A DNA stretch of 64,000 nt from Photobacterium angustum (GCF_003026365.1 NZ_PYOM01000003.1:124001-188000), one strand, 5' to 3'; positions 46,029-53,772 are shown, numbered from the stretch's first letter. Made by a program: numbers and translations. The notes: generated by a model not told the origin, from the sequence alone.

Positions 46029-46210
46029 CGAATCTTTTTTCAACGAAACCGCTCTTTATGGGCGGTTTTTTTATAGCGTCAGTAGATTGACGAACATAAA
46101 CTCTGGCTTTTATTGCTATGACCAAGTTTGAATTTCAAGCCAATTATTGCCCAGCTGGTTATAGGTGTATTCTCAGCGAGGTTAAGTACGCCTACACCGA
46201 GATGAAATGA
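46029..46210 (+). repeat. Array spacer 3 (182 bp)
   Basis: Near-copy of spacer 1, one T shorter in the leading T-run and with AACGAAACC for AACTAAACC. Confidence 0.85.
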
Positions 46211-46915
46211 ATGGAAACACTCAATAAAGAACAGCAAATTGAACGATTATATGCTACCGCTCCCGTCTATGAGTGGGAGTTAATCGTGAATCCAGATAGT
46301 GCCCGTACAAAAGTAGCATTTGTTTTTTTTCTTATACCAATGCTTATTGGTCTGACCGTTTTGTTTTTTAATTGGAATAGAGGTGGCCTTATGGTCGCAG
46401 GAATGTTTGCATTTACTGCTTTATGGGGCGCCCCTTGGATCCGCTACCTAATAAAGGCAGACAAACATTAATATTACGCCATCAATCAGTATGGTATTTA
46501 TTTAACACAAGAAGATATTATTCCCGAAATTGCTTACACCATTGTAAGACGCTCGGCATGGGTAGGCTGCGCTATTTGTATCTTTGCGGCAATATTCATT
46601 GGGCCGATAGCATTTGTGGGGGCTGGCGGTGCGGCATTAATGTCATTTGGTATGACAAACTTTCGTCCTAAGCCATATAAACATCAATGTTTGTTCGATG
46701 GATACGCTAAGTTGAGAAACTATTGTGAAAATGAATACTCATTGTATACAAAGAATTACAATTATGGGTTTGATTTAATCATTCCAAATGAAAAATTAAC
46801 GCCATTTATTAAAGTCATCAAACAATATAACGATACTTTTGAAGAAGAGTTTATGGATATATACAAAGATGTTAAATTTCAAGCTCATAAAGTTATCCTA
46901 GAGGTTGTTCGATAA
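46211..46915 (+). pseudogene. TsiV2-like immunity gene, array copy 4, broken by a nonsense codon
   Basis: 235 codons in one frame, interrupted by a single TAA at 46469-46471. The shared block reads ADKH-stop-YYAINQ instead of ADKRYYYAINQ, from CGT TAC to CAT TAA. There is no frameshift and the rest of the frame is intact. V1 resembles copy 1 (FFNWNRGGLMVAG). V2 is of a different class (RNYCENEYSLYTKNYNYGFD, then IIPNEKLTPFIKVIKQYNDT) related to copy 5. The truncated 86-residue product keeps only the first two helices. A restart inside the gene is possible but unlikely to be functional. Confidence 0.85.
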
Positions 46916-47098
46916 CGAATCTTTTTTTCAACTAAACCGCTCTTTATGGGCGGTTTTTTTATAGCGTTAGTAGCATGACGAACATCAACTCTGGCTTTTA
47001 TTGCTATGACCAAGTTTGAATTGCAGGCCAATTATTGCCCAGCTGGTTATAGGTGTATTCTCAGCGAGGTTAAGTACGCCTACACCGAGATGAAATGA
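46916..47098 (+). repeat. Array spacer 4 (183 bp)
   Basis: Near-copy of spacer 1 with terminator intact. The -35-like TTGACG is changed to ATGACG and AACATAAACT to AACATCAACT. Confidence 0.85.
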
Positions 47099-47812
47099 AT
47101 GGAAACACTCAATAAAGAACAACAAATTGAACGATTATATGCCACCGCTCCTGTCTATGAGTGGGAGCTCATCGTGAATCCAGATAGTAGTCGTACAAAA
47201 GTAGCATTTGTTTTTTTTCTTATACCAATGCTTATTGGTCTGACCGTTTTGTTTTTTAATTGGAATAGTGACGGACTTGTGATTGCAGGAGTGTTTGCAT
47301 TCACTGCTTTATGGGGCGCTCCTTGGATCCGCTACCTAATAAAGGCAGACAAACGTTACTATTACGCCATCAATCAGTATGGCATTTATTTAACAGAAGA
47401 AGATATTATTCCTGAAATTGCTTACACCATTGTAAGACGCTCGGCATGGGTTGGCTGCGCTATTTGTATCTTTGCGGCAATATTCATTGGGCCGATGGCA
47501 TTTGTAGGGGCTGGCGGTGCGGCATTAATGTCATTTAGTATGACAAACTTTCGTCCTAAGCCATATAAACATCAATGTTTGTTCGGTGGGTATGCTAAGT
47601 TGAGAAACTCTGATGAAAATTATTATATTTTGAGAACAGATCCTCTGAGAACAGAAAATTCACTAGTTCCGTTAGTGATACCAAAAAATAAATTAATACC
47701 AATTATTAAAATCATCAAACAATATAACGATACTTTTGAAGAAGAGTTTTCGGATATATACAAAGGCTCTAAATTTCAAGCTCACCGAGTTATCCTAGAG
47801 GTTGTTCGATAA
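47099..47812 (+). CDS. TsiV2-like immunity protein, array copy 5
   Basis: A 237-aa protein, the longest copy. V1 mixes copy-1-like and copy-2-like parts (FFLIPMLIGLTVLFFNWNSD, then GLVIAGVFAF). V2 has a distinct insert (RNSDENYYILRTDPLRTENS) and the class-B tail (KIIKQYNDTFEEEFSDIY) shared with copy 4. One change in the otherwise constant block (MSFSMTNF for MSFGMTNF). Last copy before the array ends in a truncated spacer. Confidence 0.8.
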   Translation: METLNKEQQIERLYATAPVYEWELIVNPDSSRTKVAFVFFLIPMLIGLTVLFFNWNSDGLVIAGVFAFTALWGAPWIRYLIKADKRYYYAINQYGIYLTEEDIIPEIAYTIVRRSAWVGCAICIFAAIFIGPMAFVGAGGAALMSFSMTNFRPKPYKHQCLFGGYAKLRNSDENYYILRTDPLRTENSLVPLVIPKNKLIPIIKIIKQYNDTFEEEFSDIYKGSKFQAHRVILEVVR

Positions 47813-47964
47813 CGAATCTTTTTTCAACGAAACCGCTCTTTATGGGCGGTTTTTTTATAGCGTCAGTAGATTGACGAACATAAACTCTGGCTTTTATTGC
47901 TATGACCAAGTTTGAATTTCAAGCCAATTATTGCCCAGCTGGTTATAGGTGTATTCTCAGCGAG
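47813..47964 (+). repeat. Truncated array spacer 5
   Basis: The first 152 bp of the spacer, including terminator and TTGACG element, ending at TCTCAGCGAG. After that the sequence leaves the repeat. This is the right edge of the tandem amplification and shows that the unit boundary lies inside the spacer. Confidence 0.85.
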
Positions 47965-48290
47965 ACTTAGTAACTTAAAGAATACTAGACAGCAAAATAT
48001 CGACGAATAACATGATTCTAATTACACGTTAAAGAAGTGGCTAAGGGAAATAATAGACTCGGGCCTGCGTCGAGGCTGCAATTTGGCATCTACACAAAGA
48101 GCGATTGTAAGCTCGGGAATAGCAATAAGCGCATGGGCATTCTAGCGTTACAGACGATCTTAATATCTAAGACAATATGTCGTAGCAGCCTTCCGTGGAT
48201 ATCGTTCTAGTCACGGAAGCCGAATCTAATCCAATACTGGACAAAGAACGCATGGCACAGTTAATTGAGCTGATGCCTTAATCAGATTCG
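47965..48290. other. Gene-free stretch after the immunity array
   Basis: 326 bp with no intact gene. A hairpin CTTCCGTG/CACGGAAG (about 48,190-48,219) lacks a T-run. A short in-frame run before 48,282 (ERMAQLIELMP-stop) might be the end of a decayed gene on the plus strand. Nothing identifiable. Confidence 0.4.
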
Positions 48291-48863
48291 TTAGCCAATA
48301 ACAAAGGTAAATTCACCAGTTAAACGCCCGTCAATTCGCATGGTTTCAAACTGCAGATGATCACGGGCTTTTCCCCCCCACCATTCATTACCAGTATTAC
48401 CTTTTAAGTACAGCTGGGTGGTAAGTAGCTCTTGATTGCCACGCCACAACTTAACATGAATGTGTGGCGGACGAGAAGCGTAAGGTACAGGATACAATGT
48501 CTGAAATAAGTAGCGCCCATCCGATTGAGTTTCAACCGCGCCAAACCCTGCAAAGTGAGCATCAAACATATCGTTATTTGGCTGGTTTGGGTGAGAATAG
48601 ATACCTTGCCCATCACACTGCCAGATTTCTAGTTTGATGCCTGAAACAGGGTTTCCCGTTGTATCCACTACTTTCCCTTGCAATATGATGGGCTCTCCAA
48701 TTAATCCTTCAGTCTGAAGTAATAAATTTGATCGAAGAGGAATACGATCGACCGGATAAAATGGTCCTTCTGCTTGTTCAGGTGTTAACTGTATCGGCGT
48801 TTTGGCCTTTAAACGTGTCGTAAAAATCAAACTCCAAAGCGCTAAAAAGTGTCGTCGTTCCAT
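48291..48863 (-). CDS. Intradiol ring-cleavage dioxygenase-like protein
   Basis: A 190-aa protein with GGTGAAACC before its ATG. The core pattern of intradiol dioxygenases is present: 'EGPFYPVDRIPLRSNL', 'GKVVDTTGNPVSGIKLEIWQ', 'QGIYSHPNQ' (Tyr ligand) and 'VPYASRPPHIHVKLW' (Tyr, Arg, His, His), the non-haem Fe(III) ligand set. The N-terminus starts MERRHFLALWSLIF, short and hydrophobic after RR, which could be a weak Tat-type signal. It is shorter than catechol or protocatechuate dioxygenases and stands alone without ring-degradation genes, so it belongs to the small exported 'protocatechuate dioxygenase-like' group of unknown substrate. Confidence 0.8.
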   Translation of the reverse strand: MERRHFLALWSLIFTTRLKAKTPIQLTPEQAEGPFYPVDRIPLRSNLLLQTEGLIGEPIILQGKVVDTTGNPVSGIKLEIWQCDGQGIYSHPNQPNNDMFDAHFAGFGAVETQSDGRYLFQTLYPVPYASRPPHIHVKLWRGNQELLTTQLYLKGNTGNEWWGGKARDHLQFETMRIDGRLTGEFTFVIG

Positions 48864-48971
48864 GGTTTCACCAATCGCAAGTTTTAGTTAAGTTTGGTTA
48901 ACATTGAACGATTTGCCAAGACGAATGCCAGTGGATAATAAAGTTTTATCAACATCTGAAGCATTTGGACA

Positions 48972-49088
48972 TAAAATCTTGTTACGATGTGAGGCTAGCA
49001 ATACCAAAGCCTCAGCAAACCACCTTAAACACTAAAACCAGCACACATTAAAATGCCCGCATGGTGAATCACTCTAAACAACTTGTTA
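48972..49088 (-). other. attC-like integron site of the ASCH cassette
   Basis: Read on the minus strand it starts TAACAAGTTGTTTAGAGTG, with the TAA being the stop codon of the ASCH gene. It runs through a segment very like Vibrio attC repeats (GTGCTGGTTTTAGTGTTTAA, GGTGGTTTGCTGAGGC) to CGTAACAAG. The distal GTTA core is not conserved, so this site may be degenerate. Confidence 0.6.
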
Positions 49089-49559
49089 TTTTTTCGCTGA
49101 GTACACAGTTTTAAAATGCTCTAAGACAAGCACCATATCTTCTGATGGACTGATATTGAGTTCGTCGCACTCTTTTGAAAAGAAATTCCAGTGAGCTTTT
49201 CTCCACCAGCCTAGTGTTTTGTCACCTTCACCTTCTAGTGCTGCAAACTCAGCTGTTACTTCATTGTATTTACACTTTGATACAGAGGTTACTTCTATAA
49301 TGCAAACGGGTTCACCAGACCAATTAGTGACAACCTGAAGATGTCCCACTTCAGGCATAAGTTCACCTTGTTCGCTGTACCAAATATATAAACTGCATGA
49401 GGCTCGTTTTTCACCGCGTAATATGAGATCAGCGCATAGGTTTGCATTGTATTCGTCGGCACAAAAATAGTCTGAACTAAATGAGGTGTACTGTGATGCC
49501 CTTTCACAAGACAGAGAACTAAGATATTGATCGAGGTATAATTTACTTCTTTCATCCAT
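49086..49559 (-). CDS. ASCH-domain protein (integron-cassette-like)
   Basis: A 157-aa protein. The ASCH fold is recognised by 'ADLILRGEKRASCSLYIWYS' (the G-x-K-x-(A/T)-(S/T) element, residues about 43-62), 'VGHLQVVTNWSGEPVCIIEV' and 'WWRKAHWNFFSKECDELN'. ASCH proteins resemble PUA domains and some hydrolyse N4-acetylcytidine or bind RNA; the exact role here is unknown. Its stop codon lies in an attC-like core, and a GGCGTTAT core (49588-49595) lies 28 bp before the start, so gene plus attC form a typical cassette. Confidence 0.8.
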   Translation of the reverse strand: MDERSKLYLDQYLSSLSCERASQYTSFSSDYFCADEYNANLCADLILRGEKRASCSLYIWYSEQGELMPEVGHLQVVTNWSGEPVCIIEVTSVSKCKYNEVTAEFAALEGEGDKTLGWWRKAHWNFFSKECDELNISPSEDMVLVLEHFKTVYSAKK

Positions 49560-49591
49560 GATGTTTACTCAAAATGTGATTAAAAATATAA

Positions 49592-49756
49592 CGCCAACAC
49601 ATTACCCATCTCACCTTACAAGGTAAACGCCCAACGACGATTGATGCTTATAGTCGTGCTTTACGTCGCATTACACATCAACAAGATAAATTATCAGACA
49701 CTTTAACAACCGAAGATCTTAAGCATCATTTCGTGTTATTGGTTAAAAATCATTAG
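49592..49756 (+). pseudogene. Tyrosine-recombinase (integrase) N-terminal fragment
   Basis: An in-frame remnant of about 52 codons on the plus strand that begins after a stop and ends at TAG 49754-49756. It reads 'LTLQGKRPTTIDAYSRALRR' then 'DKLSDTLTTEDLKHHFVLLV', the SAM-like core-binding N-terminus of tyrosine recombinases. The catalytic domain is absent. It lies exactly between a GGCGTTA core and the start of the methyltransferase attC-like site. Confidence 0.65.
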
Positions 49757-49858
49757 TGAAGTGTAAATTAATCAGAATAGATTACATTTTTAAAATTAAT
49801 AATGAGGTATTGAGTATAATTATCGGTGTCGTCGCGCGACATATTTACTTAGCTGTTA
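49757..49858 (-). other. Partial attC-like site of the methyltransferase cassette
   Basis: On the minus strand TAACAGCTAAGTAAATATG follows directly, with the TAA being the methyltransferase stop codon. A GC-rich inverted segment GTCGCGCGAC is inside. The far end appears cut by the recombinase fragment. Confidence 0.45.
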
Positions 49859-50431
49859 TATGACTTTTCGCGCGATGATATGGATTGCCATACTTTTGTG
49901 ACCTGACATAGTCGAGTTGTCGACCAGTGTAGAATTCTCAATATTGAAGTCTGTTAGTAACGCTTCAAACTCTGCTTTTGAACTATGCCACATAGATACA
50001 CCTGTACCTGAGACAAAATTTAAGCTTTGGTATGAACAAAACTCAGCTAGATAAATAATACCCTGAGGTTTGAGCACTCGGTGTAGTTCGCTAAGTATAT
50101 TGTCACGATAGCTTTGTTCTGGAATACAAGTTAGTACGGCACACAAAACTATCGAATCAAATTCGCCATCAGAGAAAGGCAAAACCTCAGCCGATAGATA
50201 TCTTAAATCAAGCTCTGGACATTCGCTCAAACCTCGGCTCACCATTTCTTTCGATGAATCGATGCCAACGACTTCACGATAGCCAAGCTCTAATATCTGT
50301 TTTGTGATTCGTCCATATCCACACCCAAAGTCCAAAATTTTAGATTCAAGAGGTACAGATGCGACAAAATCATCAGTTGATATTTTTAAATTAAAATTGA
50401 CTCGATCTGCCACAGAATCCCATTCATTCAT
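49856..50431 (-). CDS. Class I SAM-dependent methyltransferase (integron-cassette-like)
   Basis: A 191-aa Rossmann-fold methyltransferase. Motif I is 'ILDFGCGYGRITKQIL' (about 32-47), the acidic loop 'VVGIDSSKEMV' (about 54-64), then 'LPFSDGEFDSIVLCAVLTCI' and 'ELHRVLKPQGIIYLAEF'. This is the UbiE/methyltransf_11 type, acting on small molecules; substrate unknown. GTAGGAAATC precedes the ATG. A GTTAGC core (50460-50465) lies about 30 bp upstream and the stop codon overlaps a TAACA core, again the cassette layout. Confidence 0.83.
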   Translation of the reverse strand: MNEWDSVADRVNFNLKISTDDFVASVPLESKILDFGCGYGRITKQILELGYREVVGIDSSKEMVSRGLSECPELDLRYLSAEVLPFSDGEFDSIVLCAVLTCIPEQSYRDNILSELHRVLKPQGIIYLAEFCSYQSLNFVSGTGVSMWHSSKAEFEALLTDFNIENSTLVDNSTMSGHKSMAIHIIARKVI

Positions 50432-50458
50432 GATTTCCTACCCTGTCATATAAAATAT

Positions 50459-50543
50459 TGCTAACGTGAAAACTTAGTGTGCCAGACTTTGCAGCGTAGC
50501 GAAAAATGCACGCGTGCCCCCCCTCTTGCACGCTTTGTTAGGG
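50459..50543 (-). other. attC-like integron site of the LysE cassette
   Basis: On the minus strand it runs from CCTAACAAAGCGTGCAAGAG, with the TAA being the LysE stop codon, through TTTTTCGCTACGCTGCAAAG (very common inside Vibrio attC repeats) to CACGTTAGC. The ends GTTAGG and GCTAAC are inverted and can form the basal stem. Length about 85 bp. This is the best attC candidate in the window. Confidence 0.7.
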
Positions 50544-51173
50544 CTTGAAACTCTCAGCAACAAACTTACTGCCCATTGACCCCATTAAGACACCTGAACC
50601 TTTGTTAATGTAGGACTTAAAGCGTAAATAACTTGCTTGAGCCTTTGGGCTTGATAGCAAAATAGAAACTAGGAAGTACCAAGAAAAATTTAAGACAAAC
50701 ACGCCCACCACCAATATAGATGTTGTATAAAAAGGAACTTTCATGGGTAGCATGGCTGCAAACACACTGCTAAATACAATTGCAGTCTTTGGGTTACTTA
50801 ACTGTGTCGTCAATCCAAGAACTACCGCCTTAAAATGAGCAGGTTTGTTCGTTAGCTCTGCGCCATCGGAAACAACGTTGCTTTTGCTCGCGCGCCACAT
50901 TTTTATCCCTAGATAACATAGATATAGACCACCAAGAACTTTGAAAGCTACGTAAAGCTCTGGCACAGCATCAAAAAGTGCAATGAGCCCCATTGAAGCA
51001 ATAAATGCAAATGTACTTGCTCCCAAACCTAGACCTATTGAAATACACATGGCTTCAGATCGAGATTTTGACATAGCTGTTTGCGCAACTAAGATAAATG
51101 AAGGACCAGGTGTCATTGCACCAAAGAGTAACAGCGTAGCGATTGGCAGTAGAAATAAGTATTGCTCCAACAT
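50538..51173 (-). CDS. LysE/RhtB-family exporter (integron-cassette-like)
   Basis: A 211-aa inner-membrane protein with about six helices. Family motif 'FGAMTPGPSFILVAQTAMSK' is near residues 17-36, with 'GLGLGASTFAFIASMGLIAL', 'YLCYLGIKMWRAS' and 'LTTQLSNPKTAIVFSSVF' following the usual RhtB order. These proteins export amino acids such as threonine, homoserine lactone or lysine. The stop codon overlaps an attC-like core on the minus strand. A GTTAGTA core-like sequence (51189-51195) lies just upstream of the start. Confidence 0.85.
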   Translation of the reverse strand: MLEQYLFLLPIATLLLFGAMTPGPSFILVAQTAMSKSRSEAMCISIGLGLGASTFAFIASMGLIALFDAVPELYVAFKVLGGLYLCYLGIKMWRASKSNVVSDGAELTNKPAHFKAVVLGLTTQLSNPKTAIVFSSVFAAMLPMKVPFYTTSILVVGVFVLNFSWYFLVSILLSSPKAQASYLRFKSYINKGSGVLMGSMGSKFVAESFKP

Positions 51174-51199
51174 TTATAATCATCCTTGTACTAACTTGC

Positions 51200-51351
51200 G
51201 TGATTGGCCCTATCAGGACATAAATAAGCATTCTTACTTCAATGCAAAATACACCAATATAATACCTTTATCACAATTGATACAATCTATACATCATGAA
51301 GCTGATGACGTTTTTAACCTTTTAAATGATTTTTTAGAATATGGAAAGTAA
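51200..51351 (+). pseudogene. Possible coding remnant, unknown
   Basis: A plus-strand frame that ends at TAA 51349-51351 and reads 'YTNIIPLSQLIQSIHHEADD' then 'VFNLLNDFLEYGK', with good codon character but no start. It looks like the C-terminal tail of a lost gene at the edge of the cassette cluster. Family unknown. Confidence 0.3.
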
Positions 51352-51479
51352 GAAATATTGCTTATTAAAAACAGGGTTAAAGCGATAAATCTCTCAACTT
51401 TATTATAACTAGTTATATATAGAGACGAAAAAAGGCTAAGTAATAACTTAACCTTTTATTCACCCTATTTTTTGACAGG

Positions 51480-52898
51480 TTAAATAGGTAATAAGTATGT
51501 TTTCACTATCTTATTACCAGAGTCTTCATCTGTAATTAAGACTTTATTAGAAATGATTGTCATTCCTTGCGGGTTATTAACATCATCAATATCATAAACA
51601 TTTATAGGTTTGTTTGATTCTTTATCTAAAACTATCAATTGCTTACCTGAGTTGTTTAATAAAATAATTGCGTTATCTGTAACTTCCATACCGGTTATTA
51701 TAGGAACCTCTTTCGTTTTCATTGATATGATCTGTTCAGCGTTTAACATCATATCTTTACGGCTAAATCTTGATAACACAATAAAATCATTGACTTTATT
51801 AGGCAAAGACAAGGTTAGATATTCATTATCTAATAAAGATAATGCACTGCTACCTATATAACTTTTACTAGCTCGAACTGTCTTTAAGTTCCCTCTACCC
51901 ACTTCTTTCATGCGATATGAATCATCAACAGATAGTTTTACATAACTTTTATAAACAGAAGTTACAATAACCTCTCCATTTTTATCAAAAAAAACGCCAG
52001 AGATATTATTTACATCTTTATCAAATTTTGGGTCCACTTTATATTGGCTTAATATTTTTGATGCCGTATTATCAAGTAAATAAATCCAGTTTTTATTTGT
52101 CGCAATAGCAATTACACTTCTTTTCTCATCATAACTTATCGCTGTTACTCGACCGGTAACATTAGCTGGAAGATCAGTATTTTCTATCTTCAGCAATTCG
52201 TTCGCATGTTCAAGCTTAGTGTTTACATTAGCCGTTAATGTATTAAATTCAGGTTGTTCGATGTAATTATTGGCTCTAAATGAAAAATGACTCCACGTAG
52301 GCCAATGTTTTGTTGTCCAAACCGTTTTACTTAAATCATAACTAAAACTTTGCGGGCTACCTTGTCCAATATATGGAGGTGGACCAACTTGAGTGAATGC
52401 CTGAATTACGTTTAAAAAGATAACTATAATAAAGCTATATCCTGAGAATTTATGGAACTTCCCCCATTGGATCTGTGTTGTATTTTTTAATGTATCTTCA
52501 TTTGAAAAACCTAATAATAAAGACATAATTAGTAAGTTAGCTATAAATAAGAGCACTCCCCATGTATAAGCATGAGCACCCAATATTAACCCACCAAACC
52601 CCTGTCCAATATCTTGTCCAAGATGCACAGAGCTATGTAATATACTTAGCCATAACCCGTAAATACATATAAAATAATAGGTACTAATATATTTTAATCT
52701 CAAACCATATCGAGACATATATAAAGCACAAAGAGAAAGAAGTATTATTGCAATTCTTTCCTGCCAACATAATATACAAGGGTTATCACCCAGAATATAA
52801 CCAAGTATCACAGTTGCAATACCAATTGGGATCACAGTTAATCCTAAAGATAAAGCAGATAAAAACAGGGATATTTGAGAGCTATTTAAACGTTTCAA
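51480..52898 (-). CDS. DsbB-like membrane domain fused to a propeller-like domain
   Basis: A 472-aa protein read from TTG 52898, which directly abuts the TAA of a small upstream ORF. Residues about 10-140 have the DsbB four-helix pattern with the quinone-side redox pair Cys41-Cys44 (NPCILCWQER, compare CVLCIYER in DsbB), then helices 3 and 4. The second, periplasmic Cys pair of DsbB is missing; that loop reads SSVHLGQDIGQGFGG. After a further helix (about 155-172) the C-terminal 300 residues are beta-rich repeats (VTAISYDEKRSVIAIATNKN, GVFFDKNGEVIVTSVYK, GMEVTDNAIILLNNSGKQLI), like an NHL/YncE-type propeller in the periplasm. Thiol-redox or electron-transfer role inferred. Confidence 0.72.
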   Translation of the reverse strand: MKRLNSSQISLFLSALSLGLTVIPIGIATVILGYILGDNPCILCWQERIAIILLSLCALYMSRYGLRLKYISTYYFICIYGLWLSILHSSVHLGQDIGQGFGGLILGAHAYTWGVLLFIANLLIMSLLLGFSNEDTLKNTTQIQWGKFHKFSGYSFIIVIFLNVIQAFTQVGPPPYIGQGSPQSFSYDLSKTVWTTKHWPTWSHFSFRANNYIEQPEFNTLTANVNTKLEHANELLKIENTDLPANVTGRVTAISYDEKRSVIAIATNKNWIYLLDNTASKILSQYKVDPKFDKDVNNISGVFFDKNGEVIVTSVYKSYVKLSVDDSYRMKEVGRGNLKTVRASKSYIGSSALSLLDNEYLTLSLPNKVNDFIVLSRFSRKDMMLNAEQIISMKTKEVPIITGMEVTDNAIILLNNSGKQLIVLDKESNKPINVYDIDDVNNPQGMTIISNKVLITDEDSGNKIVKTYLLPI

Positions 52899-53066
52899 TT
52901 AGTAGTTCCCCATAGGTAGTATCATATTCCAACAAACGACAAGAGATAATAAAACACTAAAAATGACAGAACAAAATAAAGAAACATCACTCAAGTTTTT
53001 TCTTTTTGGATAAAATACAACTAATAATGAAGATATTAAAATTATAAATAATATTAAAAATTCCAA
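52899..53066 (-). CDS. Small two-helix membrane peptide upstream of the DsbB-like gene
   Basis: A 55-codon frame from TTG 53066 with AAGGTG about 5 nt upstream, ending TAA at 52899-52901 directly before the TTG of the DsbB-like gene. It reads EFLILFIILISSLLVVFYP, then KRKNLSDVSL, then a second helix ending CWNMILPMGNY. Two hydrophobic helices with a basic loop, and the exact abutment to the next gene, argue that it is real and translationally coupled. Confidence 0.5.
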   Translation of the reverse strand: MEFLILFIILISSLLVVFYPKRKNLSDVSLFCSVIFSVLLSLVVCWNMILPMGNY

Positions 53067-53772
53067 GCTCGCACCTTACTTATTTAATTAATAGATATCA
53101 TCTATATCTGATGACTTAAAAACTATTTCTATCGGCTAAATTTATTACCGATTTCTTTATATATTCGTAATAACAATTTTGATATTAAGTGGGCATTTTT
53201 AAGCACATGGCTTTTGGTGTGCATCAAATAACGTATGAAGTCTCACCAATAAATCAACTTTATTATGAGTACTCTTAATATAAATGTAGCCACTTACCAA
53301 GTGATCATTAGACGCTAAGAGCTCACTCTTCGTGTCGATACGTCTGTCTATTTACAGAGTTCTTGTTTGTATGCAACATGAGCGACAATCGCAATATTAC
53401 GAATACTTTGATTATCTAACATTTTTTATCCTCATATTGATGTGACGAATTGATCATACAGGCTGTACAAAAATACCAATAACAACATTCAGACGATAAA
53501 CATCACTAATGAGACAATTGAATAGCGGCTAACGAAAAATATTCCATAGAACGCGCAAATTATTGAAGCATCCTTACAATTCACATTTCTGCATTGCAAG
53601 CTTTTGATGAAAGTTTTAGCTTGATAAAAAACGGTATTTCCATACTCCCCTGATGCGAATGCATATCTTCTTTGCTCAACACTGAGCCACATCATCGGTC
53701 GCTATAGAAAGTTTAACCATCAAAACATACAGCGTTTTGCTTTTGTTTCGATAATTACATGTAGGCCACATT
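53067..53772. other. Long intergenic stretch containing a broken small gene
   Basis: 706 bp between the DsbB-like unit (minus) and gss (plus). Apart from the frameshifted small gene at 53199-53422, no coding region is seen. The part next to gss should hold its promoter; no strong box was recognised. Confidence 0.45.
53199..53422 (-). pseudogene. Frameshifted small gene, unknown
   Basis: It starts at ATG 53422 with a good GAGGAT ribosome site and reads MLDNQSIRNIAIVAHVAYKQ before stopping at 53348. A shift of one base continues into a clean frame (RIDTKSELLASNDHLVSGYI, then KVDLLVRLHTLFDAHQKPCA) to the TAA at 53199-53201. The first residues resemble the RNIAI.AHV start of TypA/BipA-type GTPases, but the P-loop does not follow, so that likeness may be chance. 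Confidence 0.4.

Noticed and set aside
46211..46915. Two separate small genes (46211-46471 and 46616-46915)
   Set aside because: They are in the same frame and together match the other array copies; one nonsense codon explains the split.
43578..47964. CRISPR array
   Set aside because: The repeats are about 880 bp and coding, with no short regular repeats or cas genes.
49295..49555. 86-codon minus-strand frame within the ASCH gene
   Set aside because: Shadow frame; the ASCH reading has clear domain motifs.
53348..53422. Remnant of a TypA/BipA GTPase gene
   Set aside because: Only about nine residues are alike and the P-loop does not follow; too short to claim.
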